The translations under genes and the position numbers were made by a program. A DNA stretch of 32,953 nucleotides from NCBI GenBank assembly GCA_964459305.1, contig CAYWNA010000144.1, positions 1 to 32,953 of the forward strand. The letters are read 5' to 3'. The notes below the pieces were generated by a model. That model was not told the DNA's origin. It saw nothing but the letters and a program-made list of their open reading frames with translations, and searched no databases. Below are positions 7,445 through 16,500 of the stretch, piece after piece. Each line of letters begins with the position of its first letter. The stretch's first letter is position 1. Source of the stretch: CAYWNA01 sp964459305. Lineage in GTDB: Bacteria; Planctomycetota; Planctomycetia; Pirellulales; Pirellulaceae.

Positions 7445-10315
7445 GTGAGAAGTTCAGCGAATTCGTGCGTTGCCCTATCCTTGTACACCGTCGCGGCGAT
7501 CTTGTCTGGCCCGGCATCGGCTGCAGAATCCTCGCCTTCGCCCGCTGATGCCAAGCAGCCGAACATTGTTCTTTTTCTGGTCGATGATTTGGGCTACGTC
7601 GATCTGAGTTGCCTGGGCAGCGACATACAGACTCCCCACATCAACTCGATTGCTGCGGGCGGTGTCCGCTGTACGCAGGCTTATGCGACGGGATGCGTTT
7701 GCGCGCCCAGTCGCGCCGGATTGCTGACCGGCCGCTACCAACATCGCTTCGGCTTCGAAGACAATCCGGGACCTTTCCGCCGCTCGCCAGATATCGAGGT
7801 TGGACTCGATTTGAACGAACGCACGATGGCCGACCGCTTGAAAGCGTTGGGCTACACCACAGGCATGGTGGGCAAGTGGCACGACGGCGACGCGGACAAG
7901 TACCAACCCCCGGATCGCGGTTTTGATGAATTCTACGGCTTCAACAACGGAGCTCAGCGATATTTGAATGTGGACAGCAGCGAAACGCCGATGATGCGAG
8001 GGACCGAACCGGAGAAGCACGGTTCGGGTTATCTTACGGATACGTTTGGCAAAGAGGCCGCCGCTTTCGTCGACCGCCATCAGAAAGGACCGTTTTTCCT
8101 GTTCGTTTCCTTCAATGCGCCGCACGGTCCCTTGACGGCCAGCGAGCCCTATCTTCAGAAGTACGCCGTGATCGAGGACGAGAAGCGTCGCATCTACGCC
8201 GCGATGGTGGATGCCATCGATCACAACGTCGGAGTGGTGCTGAACAAACTGAGCGAGTGCGGTTTGGACGAGAACACGCTGATCCTTTTCATGAGTGACC
8301 ACGGGGGTGTGAGCAAACAGAAAGGAACCTGGGCGGATAACGGCCCGTTGCGAGCCGGCAAGGGGACTTTGTGGGAAGGCGGGCTCCGCACACCACTGTT
8401 CCTGTGGTGGAAAGCCGGACTACCTCAGGGCGTCACCTACGATCAGCCGGTTATCGCGCTGGACCTGTTGCCGACGCTTGTTTCAGCCGCTGGGGGACGA
8501 ATTGACCCGGCGTGGAAGCTGGACGGCGTGAACTTATTGCCCCATCTGCGCGGCGAACGGTCTGCCAGGCCACACGAGACACTGTTCTGGCGGCAGAACG
8601 AAATGTGGGCCATCCGCGACGGCGATTGGAAAGTCTACAAGGATCGCGGCCCGGCGACCCCGCAACTGTTTGACCTGGGCACGGACCCGGGAGAGCAGCG
8701 AAACATGGCCGATGGGCACCCTGACAAGATGGCCGAACTGCAGGCCAAGTTCGAAGCCTGGGCGGCTGGTGTCGAGCGGCCGCGCTTCGGCTGGTGGCAG
8801 GGAGTTGGCCAGCGAGTCGAAGCCAAAGGCGCTCGTCCCAACATCGTCTTCATCTTCAGCGACGATCATGCTCTGCGTACGATCGGGGCGTACGGCAGCG
8901 GATTGAACGAAACTCCGAACATCGATCGCATCGCCCGACAAGGAGCCCTCTTCACACGCAGCTACTGTACCAACTCGATCTGCTGTCCGTCACGCGCTTC
9001 GATCCTGACTGGCAAGCACAGCCACAAGAACGGAGTGACCCGCAATGGTTCGCCTTGGGACGGCAACCAGTTCGTATTCACACGCTCTCTCTCGCAGGCC
9101 GGATACAAGACGGCCGTGATCGGAAAGTGGCACTTGCGAGGTTGGCCGACAGACGAATTCGACTGCTGGAAGTTGCTGTCCGGTGCAGGCGGCCAGGGCC
9201 ACTACTTCAATCCCGAATTTCAGCGGATGGATGGCGAGACCGAACGGATCGAAGGCTATTCGACCGACATCATCACCGACCAGTCCATCGACTGGATGGA
9301 GAAGCAGCACCAGGCCGGCCAGCCATTTATGATGATGTGCCAGTTCAAGGCTCCGCACATCCACCGCATTCCTCCGCCGCGGCACATGGATATCTGTGAT
9401 GGAAAGACTCTGCCGGAACCGCCCACGCTGTTCGATGACTATCAGAATCGTACGCCCTATGCTGAAAGATGTTGGATGCGTCTGTTTGGGATGCAAGAGC
9501 ACATCCTGAACATCGTGCCGCTCGCAGGTCAATACGATATGAACCAACGCGAGTTTCAATTCCTGGCCCGGATGACGAAACCGCAACGCGAGGCATTTCA
9601 CCGGGCGTACGATCCCGATAACGAAGCGTATCGCCGCTCGCGGGACACCGGTGAACTAGAAGGCCGGGCGTTAGACCGTTACAAGTACCAACGGTTTCTC
9701 AAAGACTATTTGGGCTGCGTCGCCGCGATCGACGACAACGTCGGGCGAATTCTGGACTGGATCGACAAGCAAGGGCTATCGGAAAGCACGGTGGTCGTCT
9801 ACAGCTCGGACCAAGGTTTTTTCACAGGCGAACACGGCTGGAACGACAAACGATGGATGTATGAGGAAACCGTGTCGATGCCGCTGCTGATGCGTTGGCC
9901 GGGGCGAATTCCGTCGGGGATTACGATCCGAGCGATGGTGCAGAACATCGATTACGCCCCGACCTTCCTGGACATGGCCGGTGCGCCGATTCCAGCGGAG
10001 GTACAAGGCCGCTCTATGCTGCCCTTGTTCGGCGGCAAAATCCCCGGCGGGTGGCGAGACGCGATTTATTACCACTACTACATGGACGGCGCCTACAACC
10101 TCCCGCGTTTCGAAGGCGTCCGCACGGACCGGTACAAGCTGATCAACTATTACTATCCCGAGCAGGCATGGGAACTGTTCGATCTGAAGAAGGATCCTCA
10201 GGAGCTGCACAGCATATATGGAGAGTCAGCGCATGCCGAGGTCAAGACGGAATTGGAGAAGAAGCTCGATCGGCTGCGCACGCAGTACGATCTGCCGCCG
10301 TTGGAAACGAACTAA
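7445..10315 (+). CDS. Double sulfatase: two complete S1-type domains in one secreted chain
   Basis: A 956-residue exported protein. The signal peptide is about residues 1-27 (ending ASA-AES). Sulfatase domain 1 (about 38-455) has the metal-binding Asp pair D47/D48 and C86 in CAPSR, the cysteine converted to formylglycine. Sulfatase domain 2 (about 462-950) begins ARPNIVFIFSDDH, has C513 in CCPSR, and has the SDQGFFTGEHGW and DKRWMYEE segments that resemble S1_11-type N-acetylglucosamine-6-sulfatases. The domains are clearly not copies of each other. The second lacks its own signal peptide and the reading frame is continuous across the join, as expected for a real fusion exported once. Both need a formylglycine-generating enzyme, which is not in the window. 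The start is GTG with a strong Shine-Dalgarno. Desulfation of a sulfated polysaccharide outside the cytoplasm is the likely role; the substrate is unknown. Confidence 0.88.
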   Translation: MRSSANSCVALSLYTVAAILSGPASAAESSPSPADAKQPNIVLFLVDDLGYVDLSCLGSDIQTPHINSIAAGGVRCTQAYATGCVCAPSRAGLLTGRYQHRFGFEDNPGPFRRSPDIEVGLDLNERTMADRLKALGYTTGMVGKWHDGDADKYQPPDRGFDEFYGFNNGAQRYLNVDSSETPMMRGTEPEKHGSGYLTDTFGKEAAAFVDRHQKGPFFLFVSFNAPHGPLTASEPYLQKYAVIEDEKRRIYAAMVDAIDHNVGVVLNKLSECGLDENTLILFMSDHGGVSKQKGTWADNGPLRAGKGTLWEGGLRTPLFLWWKAGLPQGVTYDQPVIALDLLPTLVSAAGGRIDPAWKLDGVNLLPHLRGERSARPHETLFWRQNEMWAIRDGDWKVYKDRGPATPQLFDLGTDPGEQRNMADGHPDKMAELQAKFEAWAAGVERPRFGWWQGVGQRVEAKGARPNIVFIFSDDHALRTIGAYGSGLNETPNIDRIARQGALFTRSYCTNSICCPSRASILTGKHSHKNGVTRNGSPWDGNQFVFTRSLSQAGYKTAVIGKWHLRGWPTDEFDCWKLLSGAGGQGHYFNPEFQRMDGETERIEGYSTDIITDQSIDWMEKQHQAGQPFMMMCQFKAPHIHRIPPPRHMDICDGKTLPEPPTLFDDYQNRTPYAERCWMRLFGMQEHILNIVPLAGQYDMNQREFQFLARMTKPQREAFHRAYDPDNEAYRRSRDTGELEGRALDRYKYQRFLKDYLGCVAAIDDNVGRILDWIDKQGLSESTVVVYSSDQGFFTGEHGWNDKRWMYEETVSMPLLMRWPGRIPSGITIRAMVQNIDYAPTFLDMAGAPIPAEVQGRSMLPLFGGKIPGGWRDAIYYHYYMDGAYNLPRFEGVRTDRYKLINYYYPEQAWELFDLKKDPQELHSIYGESAHAEVKTELEKKLDRLRTQYDLPPLETN

Positions 10316-10360
10316 GAGTAAATCAGCAGCGGACGTCAGGCACAAAGCCACGCCAACCTA

Positions 10361-10389
10361 CGGGTAAACCAATTCATGCCGCTCGCCTA
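10361..10389. repeat. Possible degenerate copy of the 7178-7293 element
   Basis: This segment resembles 7264-7293 (about 22 of 29 positions by eye), including the shared CGGGTA and GCCGCTCGCC blocks. It sits in the 112-bp gap between the two double-sulfatase genes. It looks like half of the palindromic element without its partner arm. The similarity is modest and could be chance. Confidence 0.35.
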
Positions 10390-10427
10390 AATAAGGGATC
10401 GTTCGCAACAAGGACTTGATACCTGCC

Positions 10428-13400
10428 ATGAGTTTTCCCATGAATAGACGCAGTTTACGTTCAATGACGAGCCCTGCTGGTCTAAGTGCAGCATTCACTC
10501 TGCTCGCAGTCGTGTTGTGCGTACTTTCCCCGGCTTGGTCTGCCTCTCTGGAGAGGGCCAATATCGTCTTGATCTACGCTGACGACATGGGATGGGGCGA
10601 TGTTGGTTACCACGGCGTCGATGATATCCTCACGCCCAACATCGACCGTCTGGCTGCCGATGGCGTGAGCTTCAGCCAGGGATATGTCTGCGCGTCGGTG
10701 TGTGGCCCGTCGCGATGCGGATTGATGACCGGCGTTTACCAGCAGCGGTTAGGTTGTGGCGAGAACCCGAATACCAAGGGCTTCCCGGACAACCCCATGT
10801 TTCCTTATGCCGGACTGCCGACGACGCAGCCAATTCTATCGGAGATGCTAAAGCCGTTGGGCTATCGTTGTGGCATGGTCGGTAAATGGCATCTGGGGCT
10901 TCACGAAACGATGCGTCCCAATGCTCGCGGCTTCGACTGCTACTATGGTTTCTTAAACGGGGCTCACAGTTACGAAAGTGCTTTTCCCGAATTCGGCAAA
11001 CGGAAAGACGTGTGGCCTCTGTTCCGTAACAGCGAGATGTTGCCGCCTTACGAAGGCTATCTGACAGACACGTTCAGCGACGAGGCCGTCCGCTTCATCG
11101 ATCGCAACAAGGAACATCCGTTCTTTCTTTATGTAGCCTACAACGCGGTTCACGCACCCTGGCAGGTACCTGAAAAGTATCGCGATCGCACGAAAAATCT
11201 GAGTGAGATAGAAGACCGCCGCTTCTTTGCCGCGATGGTGCTGGCCATGGACGATGGCGTGGGACGGATTGTGGCAGCGTTGGACGAGACCGGAGTAAGC
11301 GAAAACACGCTGCTGTTCTTCATCAGCGACAACGGTACTCCCCGCGGCCAGGGTCTCGATCATCCGCGGAAGGATTTTCACAAGGAACGCGGCGGCTGCA
11401 CGATGTCCAACGCAGGCCCGTTTCGCGGATACAAGGGCGATACGTTCGAAGGCGGAATTCGCATTCCTTTCATCATCCGCTGGCCCGGCAAGATCAAGCC
11501 CGGTTCGCGCTACGATCATCCCGTTATCAACTTGGATGTTGTTCCAACTGTCTTGGCTCACGTGGGCATTGAGAAACCGTCGAGGGGTTTTCCGTTCGAT
11601 GGCGTCGATCTCATGCCCTACCTGACGGGCCAAAAGGGCGGCGAACGTCCTCACGACGTTCTCTATTGGCGGCGAGATGATGATTACGCGATCCGCAAAG
11701 GCGATTGGAAGCTGGCCTGGAACGACCATAGTTGCCCTCCGGGTAGCGATGCCATGCTGTTCAACTTGGCCGAGGACCGCGGCGAATATCATGACCTAAG
11801 CGCAGAACAGCCCAAGCTCAAGCGGGAATTGCAGGATCTGTTTGACACGTGGGACAGCCGGTTGCCGCCCAGTCGTTGCTGGGGCGGGCCCAAGAACAGG
11901 AAACCGAATCTCGATGCCTCGCCAGTTCCACCACGCGTCGACGATGACCGCTCGCGAGTCTTGACAACCGATGATGCGATCCTACGGGGCCAGACGCTTC
12001 GGCGAAGCCGAGACGTTATCTCTCACTGGCGGGAGACCAGTGAGTGGATCGAATGGTCGTTCACGCCATCGGTTTTCGGACAGCACGAACTGATCCTCGA
12101 ATACGCCGGCCCCAGGGCATCAACGATCGTGATCGAGGTGGACGGGAAGCGTCGTACGACGAACCTGCCCGCCCGGCACGACTGGGGAGATTTGGCGGAG
12201 CACGCCATCGGCAGAATCCGTTTGGACAAGGGCCGACGGTACACACTCGCGCTCAAGTCCGGCGAACCCTGGCATGCGATCAACGTGCGCCGGGTGATTG
12301 TGCGACCCTTGTTCTCGCCGGCCGCTCAGGCCGCATCCGGCCAGCGTCCCAACATCGTCCTGATCATGGCTGACGATATGGGCTACGAATGTCTGGGGAC
12401 GTACGGCTGCACGTCCTACGAGACGCCAGTGCTGGACAAGTTGGCAGAGGAAGGACCCAAGTTCAACAACTGCCACGCTCAGCCGCTCTGTACCCCCTCG
12501 CGCGTCCAGATCATGACCGGTCGCTACAACCATCGGAACTACACGGGTTTTGGAGTGATGCAATCCAGCGAGATCACCTTCGGCAATGTGTTGCGAGAGG
12601 CTGGTTACTCGACCTGTATTGCAGGCAAGTGGCAGTTAGACTTCGGTTCCGGCCGGGAATCCGCCAAAACGCCCGACCATTTCGGTTTCGACGAGTACTG
12701 TTTGTGGTTCCTCTACGATCAGACCAAGCAGAAACAAGGCCGTCGGTACTGGGAACCGTACAGTTTCGTCGAAAACGGGGAAATCAAGGAAGTCGCGAAA
12801 GACGCCTACGGCCCGGATCTGTTTTGCGACTACATCGTGGACTTCATCACCAGGAAAAGCAAAGAAGACAAGCCATTCCTCGTCTATTATCCCATGGCGT
12901 TGACACACGCCCCCTTCGTGCCCACGCCCGATTCGCCGGACGGCTCGTTTCAGGGCTACAAGCAAAAACAGTACCGCGATGGCGCCTACATGAAGGACAT
13001 GGTCCATTACACAGACAAGATCGTTGGACGCATCGCGGCGGCATTGGAGAAAAGCGGCGTCAGAGAGAACACGATCGTGATGTTCACCGGCGACAACGGG
13101 ACGGACAAGGCGATCACGACCGATACCACGAAAGAGGCCATTCAAGGTGGCAAAGGCCTGATGACAGACGCTGGCACTCACGTCCCATTGGTTGTGAGTT
13201 GGCCGTGTCAGAAGTTGCAGCAACACGTCTGCGACGACCTCGTGGATTTCTCGGACTTTCTCCCAACGTTGGCTGAGGCGGCGGGCGCGACGATGGCTCA
13301 AGACCGCATCATCGACGGCGTTTCCTTCCTGCCCCAATTGCGAGGCGAGAAAGGCAGGCCGCGACAATGGATTTTCTGTCACTACTGGGGATTCGGTCGA

Positions 13401-13583
13401 CGAAAGCAGGATACGCAGGAGTTCATTCGAGACATCCGCTGGAAGCTCTACGACGACGGTCGCCTCTACGATCTGAAGTCGGATATCGAGGAGCATTCGC
13501 CGCTTGAAGATCTCGACGCAGAAGCGGCACAAGCGAAGCAGCGATTGCAGAAAGCGTTTGAGGAAGTGAGGTCGACTCAGTGA
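10428..13583 (+). CDS. Double sulfatase with a jelly-roll-like linker domain
   Basis: A 1051-residue exported protein, the second bi-sulfatase in a row. The signal peptide is within residues 1-40 (ending AWSA-SLE). Sulfatase domain 1 (about 43-490) has ADDMGWGD and C92 in CGPSR. Residues about 505-630 form a beta-rich module (SEWIEWSFTPSVFGQHELIL to INVRRVIVRPL) like the small carbohydrate-binding domains attached to glycosidases. Sulfatase domain 2 (about 640-1045) begins QRPNIVLIMADDMGYE and has C688 in CTPSR. Both formylglycine motifs are intact. ATG at 10428 is chosen; TTG at 10416 is also in frame but lies only 1 nt after the AAGGA at 10410-10414, and ATG at 10440 is a further alternative. 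The stop overlaps the GH94 gene start (GTGA, 13580-13583), so the two are probably translated together. Confidence 0.87.
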   Translation: MSFPMNRRSLRSMTSPAGLSAAFTLLAVVLCVLSPAWSASLERANIVLIYADDMGWGDVGYHGVDDILTPNIDRLAADGVSFSQGYVCASVCGPSRCGLMTGVYQQRLGCGENPNTKGFPDNPMFPYAGLPTTQPILSEMLKPLGYRCGMVGKWHLGLHETMRPNARGFDCYYGFLNGAHSYESAFPEFGKRKDVWPLFRNSEMLPPYEGYLTDTFSDEAVRFIDRNKEHPFFLYVAYNAVHAPWQVPEKYRDRTKNLSEIEDRRFFAAMVLAMDDGVGRIVAALDETGVSENTLLFFISDNGTPRGQGLDHPRKDFHKERGGCTMSNAGPFRGYKGDTFEGGIRIPFIIRWPGKIKPGSRYDHPVINLDVVPTVLAHVGIEKPSRGFPFDGVDLMPYLTGQKGGERPHDVLYWRRDDDYAIRKGDWKLAWNDHSCPPGSDAMLFNLAEDRGEYHDLSAEQPKLKRELQDLFDTWDSRLPPSRCWGGPKNRKPNLDASPVPPRVDDDRSRVLTTDDAILRGQTLRRSRDVISHWRETSEWIEWSFTPSVFGQHELILEYAGPRASTIVIEVDGKRRTTNLPARHDWGDLAEHAIGRIRLDKGRRYTLALKSGEPWHAINVRRVIVRPLFSPAAQAASGQRPNIVLIMADDMGYECLGTYGCTSYETPVLDKLAEEGPKFNNCHAQPLCTPSRVQIMTGRYNHRNYTGFGVMQSSEITFGNVLREAGYSTCIAGKWQLDFGSGRESAKTPDHFGFDEYCLWFLYDQTKQKQGRRYWEPYSFVENGEIKEVAKDAYGPDLFCDYIVDFITRKSKEDKPFLVYYPMALTHAPFVPTPDSPDGSFQGYKQKQYRDGAYMKDMVHYTDKIVGRIAAALEKSGVRENTIVMFTGDNGTDKAITTDTTKEAIQGGKGLMTDAGTHVPLVVSWPCQKLQQHVCDDLVDFSDFLPTLAEAAGATMAQDRIIDGVSFLPQLRGEKGRPRQWIFCHYWGFGRRKQDTQEFIRDIRWKLYDDGRLYDLKSDIEEHSPLEDLDAEAAQAKQRLQKAFEEVRSTQ
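13568..13582 (+). promoter_or_regulatory. Shine-Dalgarno and coupled GTG start inside the previous gene
   Basis: GAGG at 13568-13571 lies 8 nt before GTG at 13580, whose last two bases are the first two of the upstream TGA stop. This arrangement suits translational coupling of the GH94 gene to the second double sulfatase. It competes with an internal ATG at 13709 that lacks a clear ribosome binding site. Confidence 0.5.
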
Positions 13584-16500
13584 AAGCGGAGATGTATGTG
13601 TGGCGAGAACGAGTGGTGGGTCGGCTTCGGAAGTACGACGGCCTTTCCAGGCCGTCGGAAGCGGCGGGGGGACGGCCTGGAAAGGCCGTCCTACTCATCG
13701 CGCGATGCATGGTCGCTATCACAGCGATCCTGCTCGCCAAGTCTCTACTTTTTCCTTCCTCCGCCGCTTGCGCTTCGGAGCCCGATTCCTTCGGCTTGCT
13801 GGATTCACGCGAGCAGGGAGTACTGAATATTGGTAAATCGTGGGCGGAAATGAGCCACGTTTCGGAACCGAGCCTCGACAAAGAAGTCTTACGGTTGGAC
13901 TACTCGATTCCAAAAGGGACGGTCGCCGGCGTCTGGACGAAAGGGTATCCGGCCGAGTTGACTTCGGATGCCGTCGAAATCGTCCGCGTCGGCATCAATT
14001 TGCCGGAGCCAAATCAGGCTAGCCAAATCGCGTTGAAGGTAGAAATCAAAGGAACGGCGGGGATTCAACTCATTCCGCTCGAACTCCGCCCAGGCTGGAA
14101 TGACTTTCAGGATTCCGTCGACTGGGACAGGATCGGGGATCTGGCCGAAGTAGTCTTCGTCCTCGATCAAGCAGGCGATACCGATCCGGCAGCCGGAAGC
14201 GTGTTTTTCGATCTCAGTTTTCAGGCGTTGCCTCAGGTGCCGACAATCAGCACTTCGGTGATGGAGAGAATTGGCGGCGTCTTTCTGACCAGTTTGCTTC
14301 TGGCCTTGCTCGTCGCCGTGTTGTCCCGACTCGTTGGCCGCGAGGCGAATCGTGGCGCTCGATCGCCAATGATCGCTACCACCCGGCTCGGCAACCTGAC
14401 GCGAGATTTCGCCTATGGTGCCGCTGCTGTGCTCGTGGCCGGGATGGCGATCGGCATCTACTCGCTGGGTACGACGACCGATCTCGAAACCGGATGGTGG
14501 TGCGTGGTTGTGGGAATCGTGGGTGCGCTGATGGCCGAGTTGTTGAAGCTCGTACTGACCGGCAAGCACCTCACGCCCGGTGAAGCGTTTCGGGACATGT
14601 TCTTCACGGGGCTGTTTGCCGGCACAGCGAGCGGAATGCAAATCTGGCAGGCTCCGGAGTCATGGACTGGTCTGATGCAGTTGAGCGGTTTTGGTGCCGC
14701 TACGTTCTGCGTCATGTATCACTTGGCCAGCGCATATAGACTCTCCACGGCCAGCCGGCATTTGAGCACGATCGGCGGCATCCTTCTTGCAGGCACACCA
14801 TACGTCTTCGGTCTGGCACTGCTTCTGCAATCTGGCGAGTTTCTGGGGTCACTGGGCCGCGCAATTACCTTCAACGCGCTCACGGATTGGCCAGCGACTA
14901 TGGAAGGAATCGGCCGAGTCGCTGCGTTGTTCGCCTTCAACGTCGCTGTTGTGAACGCATTGAGCCTGATGGCAGGACGGAGGGTAGTCAGTTGCATCAA
15001 GACCTACGCGCTTCTGCTCGTGTTTGCCGCTGCCGCTATCACGGCGCCCGTGATCGCTGATTTCGGATCGGGCAAGACGGTAGCGTCCATGCCTGGAGTG
15101 ATCCGCCTCGTCGCCGTGCTACTGACCACGATGCTGTCGCAGGCACCGCTGTGGGCCGAAGTTTATTTGATCACGGGGCTATTGACGGATGCCATGCGAG
15201 GCAAGGGGCCGTCAATAGATACTGCATTCAAATATCCACTGGACGGGATGAGGAAAGGTGCGATCTACGCTGGGACCCTGATGGCGATCCTTCAAGGTCT
15301 GAACCTGCTGGTCCATTCTTCGGTGTGCCAATCGCTGTACGGCGTCGCACCGGTGATCTTGTGGATGCTGGCCGGGGCATTGGCCTATCCGTTGGTCAAA
15401 ACCATCATCGAGAGTTTCGAAGGAAGCCAAGCCTTTTTCCGACGCGCAAAAGCTAGCTACCGAAATCCAATGCTCTATGTGCGCGGATGTGTGATCGGAT
15501 TAGGCGCAGCAATTGTCCTGAGCCGAGACTTCTTCTCCCTTCCCATGTCAGAACGGGTTTGGACCGGGTTTGGCATTGGCATTCTCGCCTATGCCGGTGT
15601 CAGCATCATCCGAGACGTGGGGAACGCCAGCAGAGGCTGCGGGCGGCTGCAATCTTGGCGGGTCTATTTCGTCGAGGCCTGTCTGGGCGGGTTCGTCGGC
15701 GCGGGTCTGGGGTTTTACATGGACACGGCCCAAGTTCCGGTCGTCCAACAGAAGTTTGCTTTGTACAACAGCGCGGGCCTGGATTCCGTGGCCTACGACT
15801 GCTATCCGCTGGTCAACAAATGGGGTCGTATTCAACTGGGCGACTATACCGGAGGCGTGAAGTTGTTGTTCAACGAGGCGCTGCTCGGAGTGATTGCCTG
15901 GGCGATTGCCGCGTGGCTTTTCGCGATCAACCGGGCCTTTATGGCAGCGTTCTTTCAGCGCGAGATGGCACCCATCAAAAGGTTGCTTTCGAAAGAGGGC
16001 TTTGCCGAGTTGATCGAACACATGATTTTTGTCTTGAGGTGGGGGCTGTGGATGTCGCCCATCATCATGACGTTTTTGCGCAAGATGGCGGTCCCCACGT
16101 GGTACAACCAGGACGGCGCTATCCGCACCATCGTAGCGACATTCAACAACCTAACCATGGAGACGGAAGATTTCAGTTCGTGGAGTCTGGAAATCTTCAC
16201 CTGCCTTCTGGCATACGGTGTTGTCCGTGTTCTGATCTGGATCGACCATATGGGCTTGCGCGTTGCGACTTTGGTGAACCTGAGCTTCCTGGGTATGGAC
16301 AAGCTGGACGAGCGCGTTTCGCGTTTCTTGGGGCGATATGCGACCGCTCGATTCATTCCGGAGGGTGTAAAACGTTTCACCACATGGGCACCTCTGCTAA
16401 TTCCGTTCTATATTCCAGCCGGCGCTGATTGGGATCATGCATGGGAAAAATCGGAGGCCATCCAACGCGCTTCGGCCGAGGGAGGATGGCTTGCCACGTT

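Noticed and set aside
8815..8840. Assembly or sequencing error creating the first double sulfatase
   Set aside because: The frame is continuous, the second domain starts without a leftover signal peptide, and the next gene shows the same layout; a single indel would not give this.
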